DNA of 15,304 bases from an uncultured Gardnerella sp. (GCA_947292085.1 CAMYPN010000024.1:1-15304), one strand, 5' to 3'. Shown: positions 9,330-15,304, numbered from the stretch's first letter. Notes: generated by a model not told the origin, from the sequence alone. A program made the numbers and translations.

Positions 9330-9345
9330 AACACAACAATCTATA

Positions 9346-9374
9346 AGTATATCGCCGCCTGCAGACTATAGCAA
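9346..9374 (-). promoter_or_regulatory. Probable promoter of rplM-rpsI
   Basis: On the minus strand TTGCTA (9374-9369) and TATACT (9351-9346) are separated by exactly 17 bases. The -10 matches the sigma-70-type consensus at five of six positions and the -35 at four of six. Transcription would start near 9339, giving a leader of about 150 bases before the GTG of rplM. A second TTGCTA lies 14 bases further upstream as part of a direct repeat. Confidence 0.6.
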
Positions 9375-9390
9375 ATTATTTATAGCAAAT
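9367..9390. repeat. Direct repeat TATAGCAAAT (two copies) at the rplM promoter
   Basis: The ten bases TATAGCAAAT occur at 9367-9376 and 9381-9390, start to start 14 bases apart. The first copy overlaps the proposed -35 element. The function is unknown; it could be duplicated promoter sequence or a binding site for a regulator. Confidence 0.6.
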
Positions 9391-9459
9391 CACTAAAAAA
9401 CAATATACACAGTCAACAAGCGGCGAAAATTAGCTTTTTAATTATTTAATACTCAAAAC

Positions 9460-11628
9460 TTACGCATTCATAATCTCAGAAAGAGACTTTACTCGCGGCA
9501 AATCGAAAAGATTATCCAGTGATACAGGATTACCTTCTCCATCTGCAAGAGGAATACGCCAGTTTGGATATTCGTCGTTAGTTCCAGGCTGATTTTGCGC
9601 TCTACGCTCGCCAACAGCATCAACAATAGATGCCGCAATTAAACGTGACGGCGCAGCTTTCAAAGCTCTGTACAAAGCTTCTATAATTTGCTGCTCATTA
9701 GAATTCTCATCTTCCAATATTGCAGCATCCAAGAATCCGCCCTCTACAAGCATTTTCATCATCGCTCTGTGCTCTGCAACAGCTCCAGCACGGAAATCTT
9801 CTACAGAACCGGTGAGCAGGTGCAAACGTTCACGAATATCAACATGCTCGTATCTCAAATAACCAGCAGCAGGAGGCAAATCGTGCGTATTTACAGACGC
9901 TAAAGTCATCTCACGCCACTTACTTGGATTACGGAACACCCCATCAGCCACTTCGAACCACTCAACAGTGCATCCAAGAACTTCTTTCTTAGCCAAAGCA
10001 CCCAAAGCGTTCGATGGCAATACACCTAGATCCTCACCAACTACCACACCGTTAGCGCGAGTAGCCTCAATAGCAAGAATTCCAAGCATTACGTCAGAGT
10101 CATAGTACACATATGCACCATTCTTTGGCGTTGCATTTTCAGGAATCCACCACAATCTGAAAAGTCCAAGAATGTGATCAATTCGCACTGCTCCAGCAGA
10201 AGCAAACATGCCGTGAACCATATCACGATAAGTTTTAAATCCAGTCTTCTCCAACTCAAGTGGATGAAGTGGAGGCTGTGACCAATTCTGACCCTGCTGA
10301 TTGAAATAATCAGGAGGAGCGCCAACAGTAGCACCATGAGCAAATCGCTCTGGGTTCCACCATACTTCAGAACCTGCAGGATGAACACCAACTGCCATGT
10401 CTGCCATAACGCCTATACGCATACCGGCATTTTTAGCAGCAACTTGAGCTTCATGAAGCTGAGCAAAAGCAATCCACTCAAGCCAACGGTAGAATTCCAG
10501 AGTGTCTGGGAACTTTTCCATTAATCCCTTAATTTCTGGAGAATCCTTATGCAGTTGACTTTCCCAATCATCATGCCCCTTAGGAGCACCCCACTTGTCG
10601 TAGCAGAGGCACCAAACTGCATAAGATTCAAGACGATCGCCCATAGTCTTCTTATACTGTTCGAAATCTTTGCTTCGTTCAGAATTGAGACCTGACTTAA
10701 AAATCAACCAAAGTGCACGCATTTTTACACGCCACATAGCGTCACGGTCAATAATCTGAGCATCATTATTCAATGGTTCAACCTGATTATGCAACTCATC
10801 AATTTCTTTACGAGTTTCTTCATCTAATTCAGCATATTCAGGAATGCTTTCTGGATGAATATAAGTTACATTCACCATCGAACGAGCCACAGGCAAATAA
10901 GGAGAAGGAGTTAGAGGTGCTACTGGCTCACCAGCATGCAACGGATTTACTAACACAAAATCTGCGCCAGTTTTTTTCTTAGCTTCCACCAAAAGCTGAG
11001 CTAAATCAGCGTAATCTCCGACACCCCACGACTTAGAGGATCGAATTGAATACAGCTGAGCCATCCATCCCCAAAGACGCTTACCATTAGATTCCAAAGA
11101 ATCCAGGGTTTTAATACTTTCAGGAGCGCTTATAAGAGTAGCTTCTTCACTACGATCACCAACAGTAACCTTGAGCGTATGATATCCCATTGGTACATCT
11201 GCCGGAATAGTAACAAGAGACGTAGCAACAAAAGTGTCATTTACCGGGAAAGCAGCACTATCTTTACTTGGCTTAATAACTAATTCACCTTCGTATTTTT
11301 CGCCATTTTCCAGCGTCAAAGTAGCTACTGGATATTCAAGAATACCAGTATTTACACAAATCGTATCTTCACGGCCAACCGTATGCAAAACTGTTGGAGC
11401 AACAAGACGACCATGTCGATATTGCAAAATTTCTTGTGTTGCAGTTTCAATTGAACTTTCGGAAGTTGCATCAACGCCTAAAGCATTAAGAACAGACACA
11501 AGTACATCATCACTGACTTCGCGCTCAATACCATCAGATCCTATGGTTTTTACGCCGATACCCATAAGTTTGGCAAGATGCCTTAATGGTGTTGAAGATT
11601 CGAATTCTTCTTCTACATTATTATTCAT
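9460..11628 (-). CDS. malQ: 4-alpha-glucanotransferase (amylomaltase, GH77)
   Basis: MalQ transfers alpha-1,4-glucan segments between malto-oligosaccharides and releases glucose; it is a cytoplasmic enzyme of glycogen and maltodextrin use. The product has 722 residues. The N-terminal part (about 1-170), including a probable beta-sandwich (90-165), is the extension typical of actinobacterial MalQ. The GH77 barrel starts near WGWMAQLYSIRSSKSWGVGDYADL. Catalytic residues are recognisable: nucleophile Asp484 in RIDHILGLFRLWW, acid/base Glu532 in VVGEDLGVLP, and the third Asp583 in NTHDLPPAAGYL. The substrate loop is GAPPDYFNQQGQNW at 437-450. ATG at 11628 has only a weak ribosome binding site, and the gene follows the LRV-like gene by 26 bases, suggesting it is read as part of that operon. 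No strong terminator is visible after it. Confidence 0.96.
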   Translation of the reverse strand: MNNNVEEEFESSTPLRHLAKLMGIGVKTIGSDGIEREVSDDVLVSVLNALGVDATSESSIETATQEILQYRHGRLVAPTVLHTVGREDTICVNTGILEYPVATLTLENGEKYEGELVIKPSKDSAAFPVNDTFVATSLVTIPADVPMGYHTLKVTVGDRSEEATLISAPESIKTLDSLESNGKRLWGWMAQLYSIRSSKSWGVGDYADLAQLLVEAKKKTGADFVLVNPLHAGEPVAPLTPSPYLPVARSMVNVTYIHPESIPEYAELDEETRKEIDELHNQVEPLNNDAQIIDRDAMWRVKMRALWLIFKSGLNSERSKDFEQYKKTMGDRLESYAVWCLCYDKWGAPKGHDDWESQLHKDSPEIKGLMEKFPDTLEFYRWLEWIAFAQLHEAQVAAKNAGMRIGVMADMAVGVHPAGSEVWWNPERFAHGATVGAPPDYFNQQGQNWSQPPLHPLELEKTGFKTYRDMVHGMFASAGAVRIDHILGLFRLWWIPENATPKNGAYVYYDSDVMLGILAIEATRANGVVVGEDLGVLPSNALGALAKKEVLGCTVEWFEVADGVFRNPSKWREMTLASVNTHDLPPAAGYLRYEHVDIRERLHLLTGSVEDFRAGAVAEHRAMMKMLVEGGFLDAAILEDENSNEQQIIEALYRALKAAPSRLIAASIVDAVGERRAQNQPGTNDEYPNWRIPLADGEGNPVSLDNLFDLPRVKSLSEIMNA

Positions 11629-11654
11629 GTGTTCTATCGTAACTATTGCTATTC

Positions 11655-12353
11655 CTACGACGCGACACGCTTGAAACGACTGCGAGCAGCTAAATAAACA
11701 TCACTTTCTTTATCGTTACAAAGAGTTTGTAAAGTTTGTTGAGATACTCCAGGATTTAGTGCCACTGCTCTGCGAACCATTGTTGCTAAAACTACAGGAG
11801 CATTTTCTTCCTCACTAACACCTAAAGAAGCCAGATATTGCAATGTTTTTGCACCAACACCATCACATTGTGCACCTTCTAATCGCATCTTCCATGATGC
11901 TTTTGGATTGCACAACGCTGCGTCTCTTACTTCTGGGCAACTATCTTTAGTAAGTCTTCCAACAAGCCAGTTTTTCGCATTCGTATTTTTCGCAACAGCT
12001 AACCTTACTGCGTCAGAAGAATCTTCAGAAAGTTTCACCAAAATATTTGGGAATGGCATTGTTGTTGCTAAATAAATTCTATCTTCTTCCGGAGTATACG
12101 AATTACCTGCCACAGCCTCTAGAAGTGCCGTTGCTCTGGAAAATGCTGCTTGATTATTTCGATCAGGAAGCACTCTGCGAGCAAATTTATGGAGTTCTTC
12201 AGAATCTTCAGAGTGTCTTAATTTTTCATAAACAGCAGTTAAAGGATCATATTTTGCTGATTCTTGAGATAAAAGAACTTCAGATTCTTGCGAATTTTTC
12301 GTTTCTGATATATTACTGTCATTTTCAACAGTTGCGCTAGTTTCGCTACTCAA
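11655..12353 (-). CDS. Leucine-rich-repeat-variant-like helical repeat protein, function unknown
   Basis: The product has 232 residues. The first 35 are Ser/Glu/Asn-rich and probably disordered. From about 111 there are repeats of the leucine-rich-repeat-variant/HEAT type: DSSDAVRLAVAKNTNAKNWL (111-130), DSCPEVRDAALCNPKASW (137-154), a VRRAVALNPGVS unit (193-204) and DKESDVYLAARSR (214-226). The recurring pattern is D-x-x-x-x-V-R-x-A-x-A-x-N-x-x-A. Such repeats form curved helical scaffolds that usually bind proteins; no catalytic motif is seen. The start is TTG (12353), preceded by GGAAGGGG, which makes it more likely than internal ATGs. It lies 27 bases after the yigZ-like gene and 26 before malQ, so it is probably co-transcribed with both. 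The family is moderately certain, the role unknown. Confidence 0.75.
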   Translation of the reverse strand: MSSETSATVENDSNISETKNSQESEVLLSQESAKYDPLTAVYEKLRHSEDSEELHKFARRVLPDRNNQAAFSRATALLEAVAGNSYTPEEDRIYLATTMPFPNILVKLSEDSSDAVRLAVAKNTNAKNWLVGRLTKDSCPEVRDAALCNPKASWKMRLEGAQCDGVGAKTLQYLASLGVSEEENAPVVLATMVRRAVALNPGVSQQTLQTLCNDKESDVYLAARSRFKRVAS

Positions 12354-12380
12354 TCCGATCCCCTTCCGCTTATATTATGG

Positions 12381-13022
12381 TTACTTTCTTGGAAGTATCA
12401 TACGCGACTTACCGCTATTTACAAGCTTTACTGTGCCAGCAAAAGTATTTTTCACTTGCGTAACTAATTCTTCTTCTTTCTCTATTGGAACAATTATATC
12501 TAGATTTATATTTACTCCGTAAGTCTCATTTTCTACGCTTCCATCTGCTTTCATAATAAGATGCTTTAGCATACGCAAATTTTGATACTCAACAGCGCAA
12601 TTTAGCCTGAAGCACTCAACTATATCCGCTATGTTTGAAGAATTTAACGCCAAACTTGCTGCACGCGAATATGCTCTTGTAAGCCCTCCTGAGCCTAGCA
12701 AGATTCCGCCAAAATATCTTGTTACAGTAATTACACAGTCAGTTAGATCAGCTGATCTGATTACATCCAATATTGGCTTACCAGCTGTTCCCGATGGCTC
12801 TCCATCGTCGCTCATGCGTTCACAGAGCCGCCCATTTGCGTCGCCGCATACCGCAGCATACGCTACATGACGAGCCTTGGGGTGCTGCTCACGAATTGTT
12901 GCAACCACTTCAGCCGCCTCATCCAATGTTGATATATGACACATATCACCTATGAATTCAGATTTTTTCTCTGTGAATGCATCGTGAGCAGGCTTTAAAG
13001 ATGTGTTTGTTACTGTACGCAT
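12381..13022 (-). CDS. yigZ: IMPACT/YigZ family protein
   Basis: Members of this family (UPF0029, YigZ in E. coli, related to eukaryotic IMPACT) have an N-terminal ribosomal-S5-like fold and a C-terminal ferredoxin-like domain. Nucleic-acid binding and an effect on translation have been proposed, but the bacterial role is not settled. The product has 213 residues. The signatures are SDDGEPSGTAGKPIL at 71-85 and VTRYFGGILLGSGGLTRAYS at 100-119. The C-terminal domain covers about 140-210. Length is typical (about 205-220). ATG at 13022 has only a weak ribosome binding site. It is the first gene of the probable yigZ/LRV/malQ operon. Confidence 0.92.
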   Translation of the reverse strand: MRTVTNTSLKPAHDAFTEKKSEFIGDMCHISTLDEAAEVVATIREQHPKARHVAYAAVCGDANGRLCERMSDDGEPSGTAGKPILDVIRSADLTDCVITVTRYFGGILLGSGGLTRAYSRAASLALNSSNIADIVECFRLNCAVEYQNLRMLKHLIMKADGSVENETYGVNINLDIIVPIEKEEELVTQVKNTFAGTVKLVNSGKSRMILPRK

Positions 13023-13287
13023 ACTTGCAATATACCTGACGTCATTTCCAACTCTTTACGATCTGAATGCTTTGCTTTTACTACCTTTGCTTTATTTCAG
13101 TAGATTAGCGCTTAATTGATGCAGTTTAGCAAAGTATCCGACAGTAACAACAGCGCCCCAACACTTATGTTTATCTAACTTACTTATCTATCTTATATAT
13201 CTATTTTACTTATCTATTATTTATCTATTAATGCTATTAAATACGTTATATTATTATTACTTTATTTCGTAAAAAAATATATAATTT
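13023..13287. other. AT-rich intergenic region between the CsoR-family gene and yigZ
   Basis: No gene is supported here. It should contain the end of the CsoR-family transcript and the start of the yigZ transcript. A weak hairpin (CGT-A-AAAA / TTTT-C-ACG around 13268-13292), followed on the minus strand by AT-rich DNA, is the only terminator candidate and it is poor. The central part is a 13-bp tandem array, listed separately. I found no convincing yigZ promoter; TTGCTA and TAATCT near 13100-13135 are spaced 19 bases apart. Confidence 0.4.
13171..13233. repeat. 13-bp AT-rich tandem repeat, five units
   Basis: Units read TTATCTAACTTAC (13171-13183), TTATCTATCTTAT (13184-13196), ATATCTATTTTAC (13197-13209), TTATCTATTAT (13210-13220, two bases short) and TTATCTATTAATG (13221-13233). 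The heptamer TTATCTA, or ATATCTA in unit 3, opens each unit, with a spacing of 13, 13, 13 and 11 bases. The periodicity is read directly from the sequence. Confidence 0.85.
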
Positions 13288-13581
13288 TCACGACTTTTCA
13301 TATCTCAGTAGCCTGTCAACGACCAATGATATTTCCGAAATCTTTTCATCAGTACTCTTTTCATCATTAGCGTTTACTGCATCTTTTACACAAGTCTCAA
13401 TTTGCTTCCTGGCAACTATAACAGCTATCGAACGTAAAGCTGCTGTAGCTGCAGAAAGCTGCATAAGAACATCATTGCAATACGCTTCATCATTGAGCAT
13501 AGCTTCAATAGCATTAATTTGTCCTCGCACACGATGAACGCGCACTAACAAATTATCAATATCCACGTCGCACTCACTCAT
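13288..13581 (-). CDS. CsoR/RcnR-family transcriptional repressor, CstR-like ligand set
   Basis: The family (DUF156) consists of small all-helical tetrameric repressors that sense Cu(I), Ni/Co, formaldehyde or persulfide. The 97-residue product has the family core VHRVRGQINAIEAMLNDEAYC and QLSAATAALRSIAVIV. Cys35 corresponds to the first Cu ligand of CsoR and Cys64 (QIETCVKDAV) to the third. The middle ligand, a His four residues before the second Cys in CsoR, is Gln60 here. Persulfide-sensing CstR also has the two Cys without that His (Asn in S. aureus), so the residue pattern favours a thiol-based sensor over copper. An extra Cys lies at position 4. GAGGAA precedes ATG. No copper ATPase, chaperone or sulfur gene lies next to it in the window, so its target is not visible. 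Confidence 0.85.
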   Translation of the reverse strand: MSECDVDIDNLLVRVHRVRGQINAIEAMLNDEAYCNDVLMQLSAATAALRSIAVIVARKQIETCVKDAVNANDEKSTDEKISEISLVVDRLLRYEKS

Positions 13582-13618
13582 TTAATTCCTCTATAAAATG
13601 TTATGAATAATATAGTTC

Positions 13619-13708
13619 GTTCTGCATGTTATACAATTACACGACCCCCTTGTTTATAGCCGCGCAATATGCATAACAATTTTTGCATATTTTAACACTA
13701 TGCAGAAC
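13619..13708. promoter_or_regulatory. Nested inverted repeats centred on TGCAT upstream of the CsoR-family gene
   Basis: GTTCTGCAT (13619-13627) and ATGCAGAAC (13700-13708) are perfect 9-bp inverted copies. Between them AATATGCA (13666-13673) and TGCATATT (13684-13691) form a second 8-bp inverted pair with a 10-base spacer. The first arm lies between the tentative -35 and -10 of the regulator's promoter. They look like operator half-sites, but they do not resemble the G/C-tract operators known for CsoR-family proteins, so the cognate protein is open. Confidence 0.45.
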
Positions 13709-13862
13709 AGAAATATACTACTATTTACAAGAAAATAGTAATAATTACAGTTTCTGCGAGTCTAAGCATAAAATTCAGTAAATTTTTCTTATTTTTATAT
13801 TTTTCCTAAAGAATTTAATTTTACTTAAGATAATTTTTAGCGATGACCATTACTCTTTTTTA

Positions 13863-13890
13863 TTTGAAATTTGAAATTTGCACTTTGCAC
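13863..13890. repeat. Heptamer tandem repeat, four units
   Basis: TTTGAAA occurs twice (13863-13869, 13870-13876) and is followed without interruption by TTTGCAC twice (13877-13883, 13884-13890). It sits in intergenic AT-rich DNA and no function is apparent. Confidence 0.75.
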
Positions 13891-13937
13891 TATTGAATAC
13901 TAATTAATTACACTTACTAATTTAATATATGAAACAA

Positions 13938-13991
13938 TCGGCGCCAGCTGTTAAGCAAATATATAAATTTACTTAAGTACACTAGCGCCGA
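13938..13991 (-). terminator. Probable terminator of the surface-protein gene
   Basis: TCGGCGC (13938-13944) and GCGCCGA (13985-13991) form a GC-rich base, and TTAAG/CTTAA (13951-13955, 13972-13976) and AAAT/ATTT extend the same imperfect hairpin inwards. It lies 29 bases past the surface-protein stop and stands out in otherwise AT-rich DNA. On the minus strand only ATTGTTTC follows rather than a pure T-run, so efficiency is uncertain. Confidence 0.6.
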
Positions 13992-14020
13992 AATTTCTAT
14001 TTATAAATTATTTACCTGAT

Positions 14021-15304
14021 TCATTTGCAATTCATAACTCTATTCATTGCACAACGTACGGATGTCAATCCATTTGTGCAATTTTTAAGACGAGTAGCAG
14101 CGTGTGACGTATTGCGAGAACCGCTGTGTAGTCCTCTACTCACATTGCCGCGACTAGAATAACCTGCTCGACTTGCTGACAAAATAGCTGCAATTGCAAA
14201 CGATGCTACTGCGAGCATAACAAATACAATACTGCTACTACCAGTTGTTGCAAGCTTGGAAGCGTGCGCAAAATTATTAGTATTAGAATCTATAAACTTA
14301 TCGTTTACATCATCCTGAGCATAGTTACCGTCCTGATTATTATTTGCTTTTACAGAATTCACAGTCTTTACGGAACCAGAATTTTTATTAGCGCCAGAAG
14401 ATTTACCAGAATTTATAGCAATACCAGAATCTTCAGAATCACTTACTGAATCTTCTTCTATGCGCTTACCAGATTTATCGTTATCTTCTTTTGACGTATT
14501 TTCTGCTGCGATTTCAGAATTGGTACGATTGCCAAAATTATGCTTATTAGACGATTTACCATTTTCAGCATTTTCTGACTTGTACAGTGTTTCTGCCATC
14601 GAGCGCAATATATCGTTGAAAGTAACGTTGTTCAAATCAAAGTTTTTCTGATTTTCGCTTTGATTCTCGCTCTGGTTCTCGCTCTGGTTCTCGCTTTGAT
14701 TGCCTCTCTGATTACCACTATTTGAATTATTAGTTAAACTCGATCCACCATTTTGGCTGCCACCATTCTGATTAGCAACATTTTGTGCTTCACCTTCCTG
14801 GTTTTCCCCATACTGAGACTCTCCGTTTTGCGAATTACTATTTACTTTCTTATGACGAGGATCTTGTTTGCCTTGATTATTCTTGCTTCTCTTTTCAAAC
14901 TCTCGCAATAAGTCATAAATACTCATCTTGCCATAGTCGTAATCATTTTCATCTTCTGAATCTGGCTGATCCGAAGAATATCTACCAGAATTATTTGTGT
15001 TACCACTTGTGTTACCACTTGTGTTACCGCTCGTGTTACCACTTGCGTTACCACTTGCGTTACCACTTGCGTTACCACTTGTGTTACCACTTGCGTTACC
15101 GCTCGTGTTACCACTTGCGTTGCTGTTGCCGTTGCCACTAACAGGGCCTAGATTTTGAACATTACCGGCATTCTGATTACCAGCAGTCTGATTACCACCA
15201 TTCTGATTTGTAGTACCAGGCTTAGTTCCAGCTACGCCACCAGACTGAGCACCACCAGACTGAGTTCCACCAGACTGAGTGCCACCACTCTGATTACCAC
15301 CATT
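14021..15304 (-). CDS. Cell-wall-anchored repeat-rich surface protein (N-terminus beyond the window)
   Basis: The frame is open from the right edge to TAA-free sequence ending at the stop at 14021, 427 residues, with no break. An ATG at 14926 is internal and has no ribosome binding site, so I do not treat it as the start. In order the protein shows three GG[TA]QS units; an Asn/Gly/Gln stretch; ten GN[AT]S-type tetrapeptides (15112-14993); an acidic segment before the helix-like MSIYDLLREFEKRSK; more Asn/Gln/Gly/Ser sequence with four NQSE units (14701-14654); a second helix-like VTFNDILRSMAETLYKS; a charged linker; LATTG (14254-14240); a hydrophobic segment of about 20 residues; and then a basic tail of about 50 residues with three Cys. 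LATTG followed by a membrane segment is a sortase sorting signal (LAxTG type). The long low-complexity region looks like a wall-spanning stalk. The head domain and ligand lie outside the window. Confidence 0.85.
   Translation of the reverse strand, partial: NGGNQSGGTQSGGTQSGGAQSGGVAGTKPGTTNQNGGNQTAGNQNAGNVQNLGPVSGNGNSNASGNTSGNASGNTSGNASGNASGNASGNTSGNTSGNTSGNTNNSGRYSSDQPDSEDENDYDYGKMSIYDLLREFEKRSKNNQGKQDPRHKKVNSNSQNGESQYGENQEGEAQNVANQNGGSQNGGSSLTNNSNSGNQRGNQSENQSENQSENQSENQKNFDLNNVTFNDILRSMAETLYKSENAENGKSSNKHNFGNRTNSEIAAENTSKEDNDKSGKRIEEDSVSDSEDSGIAINSGKSSGANKNSGSVKTVNSVKANNNQDGNYAQDDVNDKFIDSNTNNFAHASKLATTGSSSIVFVMLAVASFAIAAILSASRAGYSSRGNVSRGLHSGSRNTSHAATRLKNCTNGLTSVRCAMNRVMNCK
14654..14701. 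repeat. 12-bp coding repeat (NQSE x4) in the surface protein
   Basis: Four consecutive 12-base units encode Asn-Gln-Ser-Glu. The two middle units are identical in DNA (AACCAGAGCGAG), and the outer ones differ by synonymous changes (AAT, CAA, GAA). Because the unit is a multiple of three, copy-number change would alter stalk length without breaking the frame. Confidence 0.9.
14993..15112. repeat. 12-bp coding repeat (GN[A/T]S x10) in the surface protein
   Basis: Ten 12-base units encode Gly-Asn-(Ala/Thr)-Ser, the last being GNTN. Unit variants at the DNA level are GGTAACACAAGT, GGTAACGCAAGT and GGTAACACGAGC, mixed along the array, and a degenerate GNSNAS precedes it. The array spans exactly 120 bases. 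Confidence 0.95.
15242..15286. repeat. 15-bp coding repeat (GG[T/A]QS x3) in the surface protein
   Basis: Three 15-base units encode Gly-Gly-(Thr/Ala)-Gln-Ser, preceded at the window edge by a related NGGNQS. The array may continue past the edge. Confidence 0.85.

Larger units (their letters stand above)
13582..13937. other. AT-rich intergenic region upstream of the CsoR-family gene
   Basis: There is no supported gene in this stretch. The 130 bases nearest the regulator probably hold its promoter: on the minus strand TTGTAT and TATATT with a 16-base spacer end near 13608, and inverted repeats around TGCAT lie across it (listed separately). Further out are an 8-bp inverted repeat TACTATTT/AAATAGTA (13719-13740) and a heptamer array at 13863-13890. 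The rest is featureless AT-rich DNA. Confidence 0.5.

Noticed and set aside
13171..13233. Replication origin, because of AT-rich 13-mers
   Set aside because: No cluster of full DnaA boxes (TTATCCACA type) is visible and none of the usual origin neighbours (dnaA, dnaN, rpmH) is present.
13719..13740. 8-bp inverted repeat TACTATTT/AAATAGTA as a terminator or operator
   Set aside because: The stem is short and fully AT-dominated, with no T-run following on either strand close enough to call; expected by chance in such AT-rich DNA.
14923..15138. Minus-strand frame giving a TQVV-repeat peptide, apparently a separate gene upstream of the surface protein
   Set aside because: It is the wrong-frame reading of the GN[A/T]S repeat. 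The surface-protein frame itself is open from the right edge through 14926 to 14021, so there is no frameshift and no second gene.
1..15304. CRISPR arrays, tRNA or rRNA genes, insertion sequences, prophage genes
   Set aside because: The repeats found have no unique spacers of regular length, no tRNA-like cloverleaf was recognised, and no transposase or integrase frame exists in the window.

Overview
The window looks like a chromosomal segment of a low-GC Bifidobacteriaceae actinobacterium, most probably Gardnerella. The evidence is the bifidobacterial-type AdhE, the S10 ribosomal operon with its long Ala/Glu-rich S3 tail, and very AT-rich intergenic DNA. The genus is inferred from protein resemblance and base composition; no marker gene proves it. 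All fifteen genes lie on the minus strand, so gene order runs from high to low coordinates.

Layout, in transcription order from the right edge. (1) 15304-14021: the C-terminal 427 residues of a cell-wall-anchored surface protein, cut by the window edge. It is an Asn/Gly/Ser/Gln-rich stalk with several short tandem peptide repeats, a LATTG sorting motif, one membrane segment and an unusually long basic tail. (2) 13581-13288: a small CsoR/RcnR-type regulator whose metal-binding His is replaced by Gln, which makes it look more like the persulfide sensor CstR. (3) 13022-9460: a probable three-gene operon of an IMPACT/YigZ protein, a protein with leucine-rich-repeat-variant-like helices, and a GH77 4-alpha-glucanotransferase (MalQ). 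(4) 9193-8237: rplM-rpsI (L13, S9), with a recognisable promoter, a structured leader and a strong terminator. (5) 7897-5189: adhE, the bifunctional acetaldehyde-CoA/alcohol dehydrogenase, preceded by an 18-bp Rex-type palindrome and followed by a 13-bp terminator stem. (6) 4697 to the left edge: the S10 operon rpsJ-rplC-rplD-rplW-rplB-rpsS-rplV-rpsC-rplP, with rplP cut by the edge.

Most of the window is core housekeeping: ribosome synthesis, NADH re-oxidation to ethanol, and malto-oligosaccharide processing that feeds hexose into fermentation. The right-hand 2.3 kb is different in character: more AT-rich, with long intergenic stretches holding short tandem repeats and inverted repeats.

I found no convincing new multi-gene system. 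The points most worth following up are the putative Rex operator at adhE, the His-to-Gln CsoR-family regulator with a cluster of TGCAT-centred motifs upstream, the 13-bp tandem repeat array after that regulator, the structured rplM leader, and the architecture of the surface-protein C-terminus.
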